A stretch of 64,000 nt of DNA. Source: Sphingomonas caeni (GTDB lineage: Bacteria; Pseudomonadota; Alphaproteobacteria; Sphingomonadales; Sphingomonadaceae). Every line of letters begins with the position of its first letter. The stretch's first letter is position 1. Where the stretch lies: contig NZ_JAPDOK010000003.1 in the NCBI RefSeq assembly GCF_026013415.1, forward strand, positions 62,001-126,000, written 5' to 3'. This document shows positions 14,050 to 22,852 of the stretch, piece after piece. Made by a program: the position numbers and the translations under genes. The notes under the pieces were generated by a model. That model saw only the letters and a list, made by a program, of their open reading frames with translations. It had not been told where the DNA came from and searched no databases.

Positions 14050-15186
14050 ATGAGCCCGATCCTGACCTCGATCCGTTCGCTGCTGCCCGACGACGACCTG
14101 CGCAGCCAGATGGCGGCGCGCACCGCGTATCGCGTGCCGGCGGACGGCACGATCGATCCGGCGGCGATCGTGACGCTCGAGACGATCGAGCAGGGCCTCG
14201 CGCGGGGCGTGATCCCGGTCGACGAGCTGCGCGTGTTCGGCGCCTATTCGCAGCTCGATCTCGAGCGCGTGGGGGTGGTCAAGGGCAAGGCGCTGCGGCC
14301 GCTCGCGCTGCGAGGGCTCGCGCGGCAGGGCGGCACCGTGGTGGTCAACAATGCCCAGCGGCTGACCCCCGAGCTGTGGGACCTGGCCTGCGCGGCCGAG
14401 CGCTGGCTGGGAACGGGGGTCACGCTGGCGGCGGTGATCTCGTTCGGCCAATCGGGGATCGAGCTGCACTATGACAGCGCCGACCTGATCATCGTCCATT
14501 TGAACGGGTCGAAGACCTGGAGCTTTTTCGGCCCCGCCATCGCCGACAGCGCCAAGCGCTTCACCAACCATCATCGCGATCCGCCGACCGAGATCACCGG
14601 CGAGGTGACGATGCGGCCGGGCGACCTGCTCTATGTCCCCTCGGGCCTGTTCCACCGCTGCACGCCGGGGGACTGGTCGCTGCATCTGGGGATCATCGTC
14701 AGTTATCCGTCGGCGGCAGGCTTCGCGAACTATGCCGCGGAACTGGTGAATGACGAAGCGAGAGCGGGCGCTCCCTTGCCCGGTTTCCTGGGCGAGGAGG
14801 CGGTCGCCGCGGAGCTGGAGGCGGTCAAGGCGCGGATGATCGCGCAAATCGCCGCGATCGATCCGATGGCCTGGTACGCCGAGCATCAGGCGCGGCGGGC
14901 GCGGATTCAGTCGCTCGATCTCAGCCCGGGCGCGCCAACCGCGGAGGGGATGGCGACGCTCAACGTGACGATCGGACCCGCGTCAAATGGCGACATGCTC
15001 TCTGCGGCGCATGCCGCGCTTGTCGCGACGCCGGCGGTGCAGGCGGTGGTCGCAGCCCTGCGCGAGAAGCCGCTTGCGGTCGCCGCGCTGCCCGGCCTGC
15101 TGGGTTCCGACTATTCTGTGGAAGCGGTTGCCGCTGCGCTGGCCAAGCTTGCCGATGCCGGATTGGTACGAATAGATACTGTCTGA
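14050..15186 (+). CDS. JmjC/cupin-type 2-oxoglutarate oxygenase (ROXA-like)
   Basis: A 378-aa protein with a JmjC-like cupin core. The iron-binding motif HxD appears as IELHYDSADLIIVHLNGSKTW, and the distal histidine as PSGLFHRC after MRPGDLLYVP. The last 80 residues (VAALREKPLAVAALPGL, then SVEAVAAALAKLADAGLVRI) look like a winged helix, the architecture of ROXA ribosomal oxygenases. It begins 22 bases after the pectate lyase gene, but its function suits protein or peptide hydroxylation better. Only 85-91 bases separate it from the lasso-like precursor gene, so it might modify that peptide. Substrate is unknown. Confidence 0.76.
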   Translation: MSPILTSIRSLLPDDDLRSQMAARTAYRVPADGTIDPAAIVTLETIEQGLARGVIPVDELRVFGAYSQLDLERVGVVKGKALRPLALRGLARQGGTVVVNNAQRLTPELWDLACAAERWLGTGVTLAAVISFGQSGIELHYDSADLIIVHLNGSKTWSFFGPAIADSAKRFTNHHRDPPTEITGEVTMRPGDLLYVPSGLFHRCTPGDWSLHLGIIVSYPSAAGFANYAAELVNDEARAGAPLPGFLGEEAVAAELEAVKARMIAQIAAIDPMAWYAEHQARRARIQSLDLSPGAPTAEGMATLNVTIGPASNGDMLSAAHAALVATPAVQAVVAALREKPLAVAALPGLLGSDYSVEAVAAALAKLADAGLVRIDTV

Positions 15187-15210
15187 CGGCAAGTTATTAC
15201 GCTTGCGACC

Positions 15211-15238
15211 TTGATTTATTGACCTCTCAAGCTATTAT
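15211..15238 (+). promoter_or_regulatory. Candidate sigma70 promoter for lasso-like cluster
   Basis: TTGATT (15211-15216) and TATTAT (15233-15238) are separated by 16 bases in an unusually AT-rich gap, about 35 bases before the precursor's ribosome site. The match is by eye only. Confidence 0.35.
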
Positions 15239-15277
15239 CCCGGCAACTTTGCGGGGTTTTCAAAAGGGTAGATGACG

Positions 15278-15448
15278 ATGGATCGGATCGAAAACGAGTC
15301 GGCTGCGCGTGAAAATGGTCTCCCGCGCTGGCGCAAGCCGAAGCTGACCCTCGATACGATGGTCAATGCTACTGGGCAGGATCTGAATGCCCCCGGCGAT
15401 GACGGCCAGACCGTCTATCCCGGCATTGATCTGGGCAACTATTCCTAA
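15278..15448 (+). CDS. Lasso-peptide-like precursor
   Basis: A 56-aa peptide upstream of a cyclase gene. The leader contains WRKPKL (residues 18-23), matching the YxxPxL recognition motif bound by PqqD-like proteins, and a threonine (T32) just before the presumed cleavage site. The core would begin at G33: GQDLNAPGD, placing Asp at position 9 for a G1-D9 macrolactam, then a tail DGQTVYPGIDLGNYS. The D-x-GQT arrangement resembles the astexin family. Thr is at -1 rather than the usual -2; if it is at -2 the core starts with Gln34. The C-terminal residue is Ser, the phosphorylation site in kinase-tailored lasso peptides. AAGGG lies 9 bases before this ATG; an ATG at 15272 is an alternative. Confidence 0.68.
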   Translation: MDRIENESAARENGLPRWRKPKLTLDTMVNATGQDLNAPGDDGQTVYPGIDLGNYS

Positions 15449-15487
15449 GCAACTGTTTCTGCGAATTTTTCGCATTGCTGGGGGTAG

Positions 15488-17398
15488 ATGGGCGGTCTCG
15501 TTGGAATTGTTCGCCTCGATGGCGGACCCGTTGATCGCTCGATAACCGATCGGTGGAAGAGTGGGGCCGGCGCCGGTGGCGTCCGGCCTGCTCGAGTGCG
15601 TGCGGAGGGCGCATGGGCATTCGCCTATTATCCGCCGCGCTATCTTGCCACCGAGCCGGGCGCCCCCCAGCCATTCGACCTCGCATCGGGCGCGAAGCTG
15701 TTCGTCGAGGCGCGCCTCGACGACCGCGATGCGCTGCTGCGCGAACTGGGGCCCGGCGCCGGGGCGAAAGACGATCCCGCGCTGATCGCCGCGGCCTATG
15801 ACCGCTGGGGCCTTTCGGCGCCCGAACGGCTCTATGGCGAGTTCGCGCTCGTCCATTGGGACGAGGCGGCGCGGCGGGTTACGCTGGCCCGGGACGCACT
15901 CGGCACGCGCGCGCTCTTCTATCATTTCGACGGGCAGGCGCTCCGCTTCGCCACCGCGATCCACCATTTGCTCGCCATGGCCGGCGTGCCGCGCGATCTC
16001 GACGATCTGGGCGTCACCGATTTCCTGGTCGGCGCCACCGACATGCCCGAGCGCACCCTGTATCGCGACATCCGGCGCGTGCCCGCGGGCGGCACCGCCA
16101 CCTTCGACCAGACCGGCTGCCGCACCGCGCGCTATTGGACGCTCGACGCCATCGCCCCCGTCCGGCTGGCGCGCGATGAGGACTATGTCGAAGCGGCGCG
16201 CGACCTGCTCGACAAGGCCGTGGCCAGCCGGCTGCCCGCGGGCGGCACCGTCGCGACGATGCTCTCGGGCGGCTTCGATTCGGCGGCGGTCACCGCGACC
16301 GCGGCGCGCTTGCTGGGCGGCCAGGGGCTGACCGCCTTCACCCGCGTCGCCGGCGCGCACAATCCCTATACCCGCTTCGACGAAAAGGCCTTCGCGGGCC
16401 TTGTCGCGGCGCGCTACCCCAATATCGACTGGGTAGTCGTCGACGACCTCCACCAGGCTGAGCGCGACGTGCATCCCGAATGGGAGTCGGCGACGATGGG
16501 CCTTCCGGTCACGCCGTTTCCGCGCACCTGGTTCGAGCCGATCCATCAGCGCGCGGCGGCGATCGGCGTGCGCACGCTGCTGACCGGCGGCATGGGCAAC
16601 GCCACGCTTTCGTGGAGCGGCAATGCCTTGTGCTTCGAGCAGGTCCGGGGCGGCAGGATGATCTCCGCCGTCCGGGGCGTGATCCAGCGCACGCGGCGCG
16701 AGGGGGGATCGGTCGCACGGGCGCTGCGCAGCGAGATCGGCGCCGCGATCCAGCCGCGTGCGCTTCGCCGCTGGCAAGTGGGCCGCCGGACCGATGAGCG
16801 CGCGCGCTGGCAGATGTCGGCGGCACTTTCCCCCGATTTCCTGCAATCGCTCGACTATGAATCGCATACGGAAAGTGCCGCGCACGATATCCTCCGCCGG
16901 GTTCCGCTCAGCGGGCGGGCGCGGCGCTGGTCGATGCTTCAGCGCGAGGACATGGCCGATCGCGCCGCCTATCTGCGTGGCCATCTGCCGCACGAGATGC
17001 TCGATCCGTTCAGCGACCGGCGGATCGCCGAATTCACGCTGGGTGTGCCCGAACGGCAATATCAGCGCGACGGCGTCCGCCGTCATCTCGCGCGGCGCGC
17101 CTTTGCGGACCGGCTTCCGGAGGCGCTGCTCGCCCAGACGAGGCGCGGGCGGCAGATCGGCGAATGGTACCATCTCGCCAATTTGCGGCGCGAGCAGACC
17201 GCCGAGGCGGTCGAGCGGCTGAGCCGGTCGCCGCTCGCGAGCCGTATCCTCGACGTGAAACATCTCAAGACTCTGGTCGATACCTGGCCCGGGAACGCCG
17301 AAGAGGCGCAGCGCAGCGAGCGGCAGCACCGTTACGTCCTGCACTTCAGCGTCGCCATGGGGGCGTTCCTGCGCTGGCATGAGGGAAGCAATGGCTGA
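15488..17398 (+). CDS. Asparagine-synthetase-like lasso cyclase
   Basis: A 636-aa AsnB-family protein. The N-terminal Ntn-type glutaminase-like half begins MGGLVGIVRLDGG, lacking the Cys2 nucleophile of true asparagine synthetases, as in lasso macrolactam synthetases. The C-terminal synthetase half carries the ATP-binding PP-loop TMLSGGFDSAAV near residues 258-270 and later MLDPFSDRRIAEFTLGVPERQY. It would adenylate the Asp9 side chain of the precursor and close the ring. It starts 39 bases after the precursor gene; its stop overlaps the kinase gene by 8 bases. Confidence 0.83.
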   Translation: MGGLVGIVRLDGGPVDRSITDRWKSGAGAGGVRPARVRAEGAWAFAYYPPRYLATEPGAPQPFDLASGAKLFVEARLDDRDALLRELGPGAGAKDDPALIAAAYDRWGLSAPERLYGEFALVHWDEAARRVTLARDALGTRALFYHFDGQALRFATAIHHLLAMAGVPRDLDDLGVTDFLVGATDMPERTLYRDIRRVPAGGTATFDQTGCRTARYWTLDAIAPVRLARDEDYVEAARDLLDKAVASRLPAGGTVATMLSGGFDSAAVTATAARLLGGQGLTAFTRVAGAHNPYTRFDEKAFAGLVAARYPNIDWVVVDDLHQAERDVHPEWESATMGLPVTPFPRTWFEPIHQRAAAIGVRTLLTGGMGNATLSWSGNALCFEQVRGGRMISAVRGVIQRTRREGGSVARALRSEIGAAIQPRALRRWQVGRRTDERARWQMSAALSPDFLQSLDYESHTESAAHDILRRVPLSGRARRWSMLQREDMADRAAYLRGHLPHEMLDPFSDRRIAEFTLGVPERQYQRDGVRRHLARRAFADRLPEALLAQTRRGRQIGEWYHLANLRREQTAEAVERLSRSPLASRILDVKHLKTLVDTWPGNAEEAQRSERQHRYVLHFSVAMGAFLRWHEGSNG

Positions 17399-18320
17399 GG
17401 AGGGCCGCGACTATAATCTGTGCGGCTGGCGGGTATCGAGCGAGATCAACCTGCCCGAACTTGCGCCCTGGCCCGGTACGCCCGGCCCGATCGATGTCGC
17501 CATCCGGATCGGCGAAGTGCCGCCCAGCATCCCGAACCTCGTCCTCGACACCCCGTTCCTCCAGACCGACGCCGAGGGTCATGCGCGCTACACCATCCCC
17601 GGCGTGGCCGATTTCCTGGTCGAGCATGGCCGCAGCATCACGATCCAGCCGGGCATGGACCCGGAATCGCCCGATGTGCGGCTATGGTTGCTCGGCAGCG
17701 TGTTCGGCCTGTTGTGCAACCAGCGCGGGCTGCTCCCGCTTCATGCGGCTTCGGTCGAGATCGACGGCAAGGCGGTCGCGTTCGCGGGTGCCTCGGGGTC
17801 GGGCAAGTCGACCCTGGCGGCGGCGTTCAACCGCCGCGGATTCCGCCTGTTCGCCGACGATGTGACGCCGATCGCGGTCGATGGCGGCCAGGTCCGCTTC
17901 CTGCCCGGGTTGCGCCGGATCCGGCTCTGGCCCGATTCGTTGCGCGACGCCGATTGGGATGTCGCGGAACTCGAGCGGTGCCGCGAGGGGATCGAGAAGT
18001 TCAGCCGATCCTTCGACCGCGATTTCGTGACCGAGCCGATGACGCCGGCCGCACTGTTCCACCTCCGCCCCATCTCCGACACGATCGGTGACGTGATGCT
18101 CACACGGCTCCAGGGTGCCGGCGCAGTGCAGCAGGTGCGGCGCCAGGTCTATCGCTGGCGCACGCTCAAGCAATCGGTGGGCAGGCCCGAGGCGATCTCG
18201 CGCGTGATCCGCGCCGCCGCGGGCATTCCCCGCCATTTCGAACTCTTCCGCCGGGTCGGCTTCGACAATCTCGACGCGACGGTCGATGCGGTGGTGGAGA
18301 CGGTGCGGCTGATCCGATGA
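17391..18320 (+). CDS. HPr-kinase-like peptide kinase
   Basis: A 309-aa protein with the HPr kinase/phosphorylase P-loop GASGSGKSTLAAAF and the downstream FADDVTPI and FLPGLRRIRLWPDSL segments seen in lasso-associated HPrK homologues. In related clusters such kinases phosphorylate the precursor's C-terminal serine; the precursor here ends NYS. The ATG at 17391 follows GAGG and overlaps the cyclase stop. The next gene starts within its stop (ATGA). Role in carbon catabolite control is unlikely given the position in this operon. Confidence 0.82.
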   Translation: MAEEGRDYNLCGWRVSSEINLPELAPWPGTPGPIDVAIRIGEVPPSIPNLVLDTPFLQTDAEGHARYTIPGVADFLVEHGRSITIQPGMDPESPDVRLWLLGSVFGLLCNQRGLLPLHAASVEIDGKAVAFAGASGSGKSTLAAAFNRRGFRLFADDVTPIAVDGGQVRFLPGLRRIRLWPDSLRDADWDVAELERCREGIEKFSRSFDRDFVTEPMTPAALFHLRPISDTIGDVMLTRLQGAGAVQQVRRQVYRWRTLKQSVGRPEAISRVIRAAAGIPRHFELFRRVGFDNLDATVDAVVETVRLIR

Positions 18321-19153
18321 GCGGCGCGATCTGGCTCACCTCCTATCCGCGATCGGGTAACACCTGGACGCGGATGGCGCTCTATTCGCTCCACAACGGC
18401 GGCGCCGAAATCGATTTCGAGGAGGTCGGCCTGTTCGGCCGGATGTCGGCGCGGCGCGAGCTGATCGATCGCGCGCTCGAGATCGATTCGGGGCTGATGA
18501 CCTTCGATGAACTCGAGGAGATGCGCCCCGACGCGCATGCCGTCCTTTATGGTCCCAAGACCGAGCCGGAGCTTTGCAAGGTCCATGACGCGTGGATTCG
18601 CACCCCCAGCGGCCGGCCGATCTTCGACGCCGCCTTCACCCATGCGACCATCTATCTGATCCGCGATCCGCGCGATGTCGCGGTGTCCTGGTCGCGCTTC
18701 GTCGACTGGAGCGTTGCGCGCAGCGTGGCCTTCATGTGCGATCACGAGGCTGCGCTCGGCACCAACGCGCGGGGGATCGGAACGCAGATCGTCCAGCGCA
18801 CCGGCAGCTGGAGCGATCATGCTCGCAGCTGGATCGACGAATCGGGGCTCGATCCGCTCGTCATCCGATACGAGGACATGCTCGCCGATCAGCCCGGGGC
18901 ATTGCGGCGGATGGCCGAGCGGATCGGCTGGGACGCGCCCGACGCGGCGGTGGCCAGGGCGGTCGAGCTCACCCATTTCGAACAGCTTGCCGCCAAGGAG
19001 CGGCGCGAGGGCTTCATGGAGCGCGCGGCCAAGGCCAAGCGCTTCTTCCACACCGGCAAATCGGGGACGTGGCGCGAGGTGCTCAGCCCCGAACATACCG
19101 CGCGGATCGAGCGCGAGCATGGGGAGATGATGGCGCGGTTCGGGTATCTCTAA
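18317..19153 (+). CDS. PAPS-dependent sulfotransferase
   Basis: A 278-aa sulfotransferase. The 5'-phosphosulfate loop is WLTSYPRSGNTWTRMAL at residues 6-22, and the 3'-phosphate motif is IYLIRDPRDVAVSWSRF. The C-terminal GKSGTWREVLSPEH matches the RKGxxGDWK-like segment of the family. Coupled (ATGA) to the HPrK-like gene, it may sulfate a Tyr or Ser of the peptide, whose core contains Tyr47 and Tyr55 of the precursor. No PAPS-synthesis genes are nearby. Substrate is inferred from the neighbourhood only. Confidence 0.86.
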   Translation: MSGAIWLTSYPRSGNTWTRMALYSLHNGGAEIDFEEVGLFGRMSARRELIDRALEIDSGLMTFDELEEMRPDAHAVLYGPKTEPELCKVHDAWIRTPSGRPIFDAAFTHATIYLIRDPRDVAVSWSRFVDWSVARSVAFMCDHEAALGTNARGIGTQIVQRTGSWSDHARSWIDESGLDPLVIRYEDMLADQPGALRRMAERIGWDAPDAAVARAVELTHFEQLAAKERREGFMERAAKAKRFFHTGKSGTWREVLSPEHTARIEREHGEMMARFGYL

Positions 19154-19428
19154 GCCGCGCGGAGCAGCGCGTGCGAGGCGAGTTCCGCCATGAACTCCAT
19201 GGCGTCACCCTCGATTTCGGCAGCGTCGCCATCGAACTGCGACTGGAGCGTCTCGCACACCGCAGCGGGCGTATGGGGCTGTTCGAGCAAGCGCCAGATC
19301 TCGCTGCCGATCGGATCGAGCCCGAAATATTTGCCGTCCTGGATGCTGATCAGCACCAGTTCGCCATCGACTTCGGAAGCGATGATATCGGGCGAGCGCA
19401 CCAGCGGGGCGGAGGGATCGAGAGCCAT
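19150..19428 (-). CDS. PqqD-like RiPP recognition element protein
   Basis: A 92-aa PqqD-family protein (PLVRSPDIIASEVDGELVLIS, then GKYFGLDPIGSEIWRLL), the winged-helix fold that binds leader peptides. This is the B1 role in lasso clusters, and the precursor has a matching WxxPxL leader motif. Unusually, it is on the opposite strand, converging with the sulfotransferase gene by a 4-base overlap. No transglutaminase-like B2 protease lies beside it. Confidence 0.8.
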   Translation of the reverse strand: MALDPSAPLVRSPDIIASEVDGELVLISIQDGKYFGLDPIGSEIWRLLEQPHTPAAVCETLQSQFDGDAAEIEGDAMEFMAELASHALLRAA

Positions 19429-19466
19429 GCGCGCGGGCTAGCAGAGGCGCGGGCGCGGGCGCAAGC

Positions 19467-20255
19467 CTAGCGCGGCAGCCTGCGTTCTTCGGCAGTATGC
19501 GCCGCGGCCCGTCGCCCGCTTTGGCCGCCGCGCACCGCTTCGCCGATCAGCAGCAACGCCGGACTTTCCCCCGCGACCGCGGCCACGGTGAGCGGCAGCA
19601 GGTCGAGCCGGGTGAACACCAGCCGCTCGGTCGGAAGGCTGACATCGGCGGCGATCAGCACCGGCGTGTCGACCGCCAGCCCATGCGCCATCAATTCCCG
19701 CGCAATCTCGGGCGCGGCGGCGCGGCCCATATAGACGGCGAGGGTGGCCTTGGGATCGGCGAGCGCCGCCCAGTCGAGATCGAGCGCCTCGCCCGCGCGG
19801 GCATGCGCCGTCACGAGCTGGAGGCGGCGCGAGAAGCCGCGCAGGGTCAGCGAGGTGCAGGCGCTCGCCGCCGCCGCGCTGGCCGCGGTGATGCCGGGGC
19901 AGACATGGACCGCAACGCCGGCCGCGCGCAGATGATCGATCTCCTCGCCCGAGCGGCCGAACACCGACGGGTCGCCGCCCTTCAGCCGCACCACGCGCTC
20001 GCCATCCTGCGCCGCGGCGAGCAGCAAATCGTTGATGCTCGCCTGATCCTTCGAATGCCGCCCCGATCGCTTGCCCACGGGCACGCGGACGACATGGGCG
20101 GGGATCATTTCGAGAATGCCCGGCCCGATCAGCGCGTCGTAGAACACGATCGATGCGTCGCACAGCAGCCGGCTGGCCTTCCACGTCATCAGATCGGGAT
20201 CGCCCGGGCCGGCGCCGACCAGCCATACCGTGCCGGGCGCGATACCGTCAGCCAT
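19467..20255 (-). CDS. cobA: Uroporphyrinogen-III C-methyltransferase
   Basis: A 262-aa SUMT making precorrin-2, the precursor of siroheme, which nitrite reductase NirB needs. Family motifs are VWLVGAGPGDPDLMTWKA, VFYDALIGPGILEMIP, VVRLKGGDPSVFGRSGEE, VCPGITAASAAAA and YMGRAA. It is the last gene of the nirB-nirD-nasA operon, overlapping nasA by 8 bases, so siroheme supply is co-expressed with the enzyme that uses it. Confidence 0.94.
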   Translation of the reverse strand: MADGIAPGTVWLVGAGPGDPDLMTWKASRLLCDASIVFYDALIGPGILEMIPAHVVRVPVGKRSGRHSKDQASINDLLLAAAQDGERVVRLKGGDPSVFGRSGEEIDHLRAAGVAVHVCPGITAASAAAASACTSLTLRGFSRRLQLVTAHARAGEALDLDWAALADPKATLAVYMGRAAAPEIARELMAHGLAVDTPVLIAADVSLPTERLVFTRLDLLPLTVAAVAGESPALLLIGEAVRGGQSGRRAAAHTAEERRLPR

Positions 20256-22851
20256 GCGCCTTCTCCTTCGCTTCGCCGATCAGCCGCCCGATCGCCGGGC
20301 GGCACGACCCGCAATTGGTGCCCGCCGAAAGCGCCGCGCCGACCGCTTCGACGCTGGTCAGCCCTTGGCGCGCGATCGCGGTGACGATCGTCTTCATGCC
20401 GACATCGAAGCACGCGCAGACGATCGGTCCGCGATCGGGCTGGGGCGCGGCGGGGCGGCCCGCGAGCAACTCGATCGCGGGTGGCGCGTCGGCGGCGGCG
20501 AGCTGGCCGATCAGCCAGTCGCGCGAGGGCAGGCTGCCGGTGCGCGAGAGATAGAGCGCCGCCGCGAGCTTGCCGTTCGCGATTACCGCATGGCGCATCT
20601 GACCGCGCGCCGGGTCGCTCGTCTCGATCCGCTCGCCGCGCGGGAGCAGCTGGCGGATCAGCCGCGCGGGGTCGCCATCACCGGCCAGCTCGACCAGCCA
20701 ACCTTGCGGCACCCGCACGCGTGTCGCCCAGACCGCGTCGATCGCACCGGGCTCCTCGCGCGCGATCAGGAAGCCGCGCCATTCGACCGCGACGCGCTCG
20801 GCGCGCGCTGGGGTCGATTTGAACCCCGGCTGGCCCGAATGCGGATCGACCAAGGGGCGAGGGAGCAGGCCGGTGCGGCCGCCCGTCGATTGCCGGTCGG
20901 TCCAGTGGATCGGGGTGAAAAGCTCGCCCCTGCGCTGCCCCTCGCTCAGCGTCGCGCGGAAGACGCTCGCGCCCTGCGGCGTCGAGACGCGCGCGAGGTC
21001 GCCCTCGGTGATTCCCAGCGCTTCGGCATCCTCGGGGTGGATCTCGACCAAAGGCTCGCGGCGATGGCTCGCCAGCTTGGGCGAGAGGCCGGTCCGGGTC
21101 ATCGTGTGCCACTGGTCGCGATAGCGCCCCGTGTTGAGCGTCATCGGCCAGTTGGCGAGCGGGGCGGGGAGGGGCATCTGGCTGACCGGCACCAGCCGCG
21201 CCTTGCCGTCAGCGGTCGGGAAGCGCCCATCCGCGAACGCCTGACCGCCCCAGCGCCACGGCGCCATTGCGTCATAATCGGCATTGCCGATCGCGGCGTG
21301 CTTGCCGATGTCGAACAGGCGCGCGCCGTCATTCTGATAGGTCGAGAGCCGGGCATGTTCGCGATAGATGTCGGCCGGGCGGCTATAGGCGAAGTCGCTG
21401 GTCCAGCCCATCCGGCGGCCGATTTCCTTGACGATCCACCAGTCGGGCCGCGCTTCGCCGGGCAGTGCGAACAGCGCCCGCTGGCGGCTGATCACCCGCT
21501 CCGAATTGGTGACCGTGCCGTCCTTCTCGCCCCAGCCGGCGGCGGGCAGCTTCACATGCGCGTATTTGCTGGTGTCGGTCTCGGCGATGCAGTCCGAGAC
21601 CACGACGAACGGACAGCTGGCCAGCGCCTCGCGCACCGCGCCCGCATCGGGCATCGAGACTGCGGGGTTGGTCGCCATCACCCATAGCGCCTTGATCCGT
21701 CCCTCGGCGACCGAGCGGAACAGGTCGACCGCCTTGAGCCCGGGCTTGGCCGCCATGTTCGGCGCCGCCCAGAAGCGCCCGACGCGCGCGACATTGTCGG
21801 GTGCGAAATCCATATGCGCGGCGAGCGTCGAGGCGAGCCCGCCCACCTCGCGCCCACCCATCGCATTGGGCTGGCCGGTGATCGAGAAGGGCGCCGCGCC
21901 GGGCTTGCCGATCCGTGCCGTCGCCAGATGCAGATTGGTGATCGCATTCACCTGATCGGTGCCGCGCAGCGACTGGTTCACCCCCTGGCTGAACAGGGTC
22001 ACGGTGCGTGGGAATTGCGCGAACAGATCGAAGAAGCGCCTGAGATCGGCGGGTTGGACGTCGCACGTCCGCGCCACTGACCACAGGTCGCTCCCCTCTC
22101 CCACCTGGTCCCAGAGGCCGTCAGGGACGTTGACGCTCCGGGCCAGGTAAGCCTCATCGATGATGCCTTCGGCGCGGCAATGCGCGAGCAGGCCGTTGAA
22201 CAGTGCGACATCGCTCCCCGGGCGGATCGCGAGGTGGAGGTCGGCATCCTCGCACGTCTCGGTGCGGCGCGGATCGATCACGACCAGCTTCGTGCCGCGC
22301 GCAGCCCGGGCGGCCATGATCCGCTGATAGACGATCGGGTGGCACCATGCCGTGTTCGACCCGACGAGGATGACGAGATCCGCGGCGTCGAGATCGTCAT
22401 AGGAGGCGGGCACCATATCCTCGCCGAACGCGCGCAGATGCCCGGTGACCGCGCTCGACATGCACAGCCGCGAATTGGTGTCGATATTCGCCGAGCCGAT
22501 GAAACCCTTCATCAGCTTGTTGGCGACGTAATAGTCCTCGGTCAGCAGCTGGCCCGAGACATAGAAGGCGACGCTGTTCGGCCCATGCTGCGCCACCGCC
22601 TCGCGGAAGCGCTTGGCGACCAGATCGAGCGCCTTGTCCCAGCTCGCGCGCTTGCCGTGGATGGTCGGGTGCAGCAGCCGGCCCTCGAGGCTGGTGGTCT
22701 CGCCCAGATGCGTGCCCTTGGAACAGAGCCGCCCGTGGTTGGCGGGGTGTTCGGGGTCGCCCTTGATCTCGGCTGAGCGTTCGCCGGTGACCGTTGCGGC
22801 GATCCCGCAGCCGACGCCGCAATAGGCGCAGGTGGTGCGGATCGCCGTCAT
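20248..22851 (-). CDS. nasA: Assimilatory nitrate reductase catalytic subunit with BFD-like tail
   Basis: An 867-aa cytoplasmic Mo-bisMGD nitrate reductase. The N-terminal [4Fe-4S] motif is TTCAYCGVGCGI with GRLCSKG further on. The molybdopterin domain includes SRLCMSSAVTG and the C-terminal dinucleotide-binding part NTGRYRDQWHTMTRTG. The last 65 residues, VCACFDVGMKTIV and GTNCGSCRPAIG, form a BFD-like [2Fe-2S] domain found in the single-subunit alphaproteobacterial type. There is one base between the nirD stop and this ATG. No signal peptide, as expected for assimilation. Confidence 0.95.
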   Translation of the reverse strand: MTAIRTTCAYCGVGCGIAATVTGERSAEIKGDPEHPANHGRLCSKGTHLGETTSLEGRLLHPTIHGKRASWDKALDLVAKRFREAVAQHGPNSVAFYVSGQLLTEDYYVANKLMKGFIGSANIDTNSRLCMSSAVTGHLRAFGEDMVPASYDDLDAADLVILVGSNTAWCHPIVYQRIMAARAARGTKLVVIDPRRTETCEDADLHLAIRPGSDVALFNGLLAHCRAEGIIDEAYLARSVNVPDGLWDQVGEGSDLWSVARTCDVQPADLRRFFDLFAQFPRTVTLFSQGVNQSLRGTDQVNAITNLHLATARIGKPGAAPFSITGQPNAMGGREVGGLASTLAAHMDFAPDNVARVGRFWAAPNMAAKPGLKAVDLFRSVAEGRIKALWVMATNPAVSMPDAGAVREALASCPFVVVSDCIAETDTSKYAHVKLPAAGWGEKDGTVTNSERVISRQRALFALPGEARPDWWIVKEIGRRMGWTSDFAYSRPADIYREHARLSTYQNDGARLFDIGKHAAIGNADYDAMAPWRWGGQAFADGRFPTADGKARLVPVSQMPLPAPLANWPMTLNTGRYRDQWHTMTRTGLSPKLASHRREPLVEIHPEDAEALGITEGDLARVSTPQGASVFRATLSEGQRRGELFTPIHWTDRQSTGGRTGLLPRPLVDPHSGQPGFKSTPARAERVAVEWRGFLIAREEPGAIDAVWATRVRVPQGWLVELAGDGDPARLIRQLLPRGERIETSDPARGQMRHAVIANGKLAAALYLSRTGSLPSRDWLIGQLAAADAPPAIELLAGRPAAPQPDRGPIVCACFDVGMKTIVTAIARQGLTSVEAVGAALSAGTNCGSCRPAIGRLIGEAKEKAHG

Positions 22852-22852
22852 T

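Noticed and set aside
12772-14886. 704-codon open frame on the minus strand
   Set aside because: Runs across both the PL10 and JmjC genes in antisense; composition is non-protein-like.
14050-15186. JmjC-type protein as the missing lasso leader peptidase
   Set aside because: It shows iron-binding cupin residues, not the Cys-His-Asp triad of transglutaminase-like B2 proteins.
15260-17380. 706-codon open frame on the minus strand
   Set aside because: Antisense to the precursor and cyclase genes; no recognisable domain.
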